Origin: G963668655 sp963668655
Lineage (GTDB): Bacteria; Myxococcota_A; SURF-8
Assembly: GCA_963668655.2 (NCBI GenBank)
Contig: CAXXPQ010000002.1
Span: 992,001 to 1,056,000, forward strand
DNA: 64,000 bases
Direction of reading: 5' to 3'
Positions 63,196 through 64,000 of this stretch are shown here, piece by piece (the first letter of the stretch is position 1; every line of letters starts with the position of its first letter). The notes under the pieces were generated by a model, which was not told the DNA's origin, ran no database searches, and saw nothing but the letters and a program-made list of their open reading frames with translations. Both the position numbers and the translations under genes were made by a program.

Positions 63196-64000
63196 ATGAG
63201 TCACAACAACGATCTGAACACGCCGGATCCCGGGATCGACAAGGCGATCGCCAAACTGACCACCGAGCGTATCGAGCAGGTGGTCAACCAGGTGCTCGAC
63301 AACGAGACCGCCGCCCGGATGAAGATCTATCTGAACACCTGCGTCCACTGCGGCCTGTGCTCGGAGGCCTGCCATACCTATCTCTCCCGGGACAAGGATC
63401 CTCGATTCTCCCCGGTGGGCAAGGTCAAGCAGACCCTCTGGCGGCTTCTGGAGACCAAGGGACGCATCAAACCGGACGAGCTGCGGGACATGAGCCGCAT
63501 CGTCTACACCGAATGCGGCACCTGCCGCCGGTGCAGCATGTATTGCCCCTTCGGCATCGACATCGCCTATCTCATCATGACCGTGCGCCGTATCTGCAAC
63601 CTCCTGGAAGTGGTTCCCCAGAACCTCCAGGACACCGCGCACAGCCACTCGGCCACCATGAACCAGATGTGGATCCAGCAGGACGAGTGGATCGACACGC
63701 TCATGTGGCAGGAGGAGGAGGCCCAGGCGGACATCCCGGATCTGCGCATCCCGCTGGACAAGGAGGGCGCGGAGATCATGTATTCCGTCATCGCGCCGGA
63801 GCCGAAGATTCAGGCCCATCTCCTCGCCGGAATGGCGAAGGTCATGACGGCCGTGGGCGCGGACTGGACCATGCCCTCGCTGGACGGCTGGGACAACAGC
63901 AACCTGGCCATGTTCTCGGGCGATTTCGAGGTCATGGCCATGGTGGAACGCGCCCATTGGGAGGCGGCGGAGAAACTGCGGGTCAAGCGCATCGTCATGG
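63196..64000 (+). CDS. Fe-S (heterodisulfide-reductase-like) subunit, TmcB/DsrK-like, partial
   Basis: The first 268 residues are visible; the 3' end lies beyond the window. Two 4Fe-4S motifs, CVHCGLCSEAC (about residues 50-60) and CGTCRRCSMYC, flank a helical region as in DsrK, TmcB and HdrD-type proteins; the CCG domains expected at the C-terminus are not in view. It would take electrons from the membrane subunit on the cytoplasmic side. The ATG at 63196 has GGAGGA about 10 nt upstream. Context favours TmcB over DsrK because no dsr genes are seen. Confidence 0.85.
   Translation, partial: MSHNNDLNTPDPGIDKAIAKLTTERIEQVVNQVLDNETAARMKIYLNTCVHCGLCSEACHTYLSRDKDPRFSPVGKVKQTLWRLLETKGRIKPDELRDMSRIVYTECGTCRRCSMYCPFGIDIAYLIMTVRRICNLLEVVPQNLQDTAHSHSATMNQMWIQQDEWIDTLMWQEEEAQADIPDLRIPLDKEGAEIMYSVIAPEPKIQAHLLAGMAKVMTAVGADWTMPSLDGWDNSNLAMFSGDFEVMAMVERAHWEAAEKLRVKRIVM

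Overview
The window is GC-rich and densely coded, and looks like a chromosomal piece from a deltaproteobacterial-type lineage (Myxococcota / Desulfobacterota or a related candidate phylum). The evidence is a cluster resembling the myxobacterial Agl/Glt gliding machinery, a Tmc/Dsr-type redox complex, an Fe-S/DUF3786 protein, and exported lipoproteins whose signal peptides are followed by acidic DGD-rich stalks. Housekeeping promoters read as TTGACA-N16-18-TATAAT variants, and most gene starts have a clear GGAGG-type site. Assignment to a named taxon is inference.

Layout. 1-12.9 kb (all minus): an envelope machine of three large TPR/coiled-coil exported proteins, a Pro/Ala-rich exported protein, a small secreted protein, a TolQ/ExbB motor subunit, two TolR/ExbD subunits (one lacking the usual membrane Asp) and an FHA-like/TonB-like protein cut by the left edge. 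13.3-16.8 kb: a murein-recycling pair, LD-carboxypeptidase and a beta-lactamase-fold/Mpl ligase fusion. 17-24 kb: exported nuclease lipoprotein, rhomboid protease, small membrane protein, nadC, valS. 24-31 kb: a long response-regulator protein, an orphan ABC-2 permease, holA-lptE and an O-antigen-ligase-like protein. 31-39 kb: gyrB, a second nuclease lipoprotein, PBP1A, tatB-tatC. 39-48.7 kb: ECF sigma factor, small exported proteins, SGNH-like membrane protein, an AT-rich abortive-infection gene between inverted hairpins, rdgC, ceramidase-like lipoprotein, DUF3786 protein. 48.7-60.6 kb: a large membrane/PKD-like protein, a Cache-CheD-like lipoprotein, paired Cys-rich lipoproteins, pgsA, a cobalamin riboswitch upstream of a five-repeat surface lipoprotein, glyA. 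61-64 kb: a beta-propeller protein, a haem-b membrane subunit and a ferredoxin-like subunit (Tmc-like order D-C-B), cut by the right edge.

The most unusual items are a dispersed ~250-bp structured repeat present four times, with coordinated substitutions in three segments; a cobalamin riboswitch in front of a repeat surface lipoprotein rather than a transport or synthesis gene; a TolR-like subunit with Asn in place of Asp; the beta-lactamase-fold/Mpl fusion; an apparently exported CheD-like domain; and an abi cassette bounded by inverted hairpin copies. No rRNA, convincing tRNA, CRISPR array, transposase or prophage was seen.
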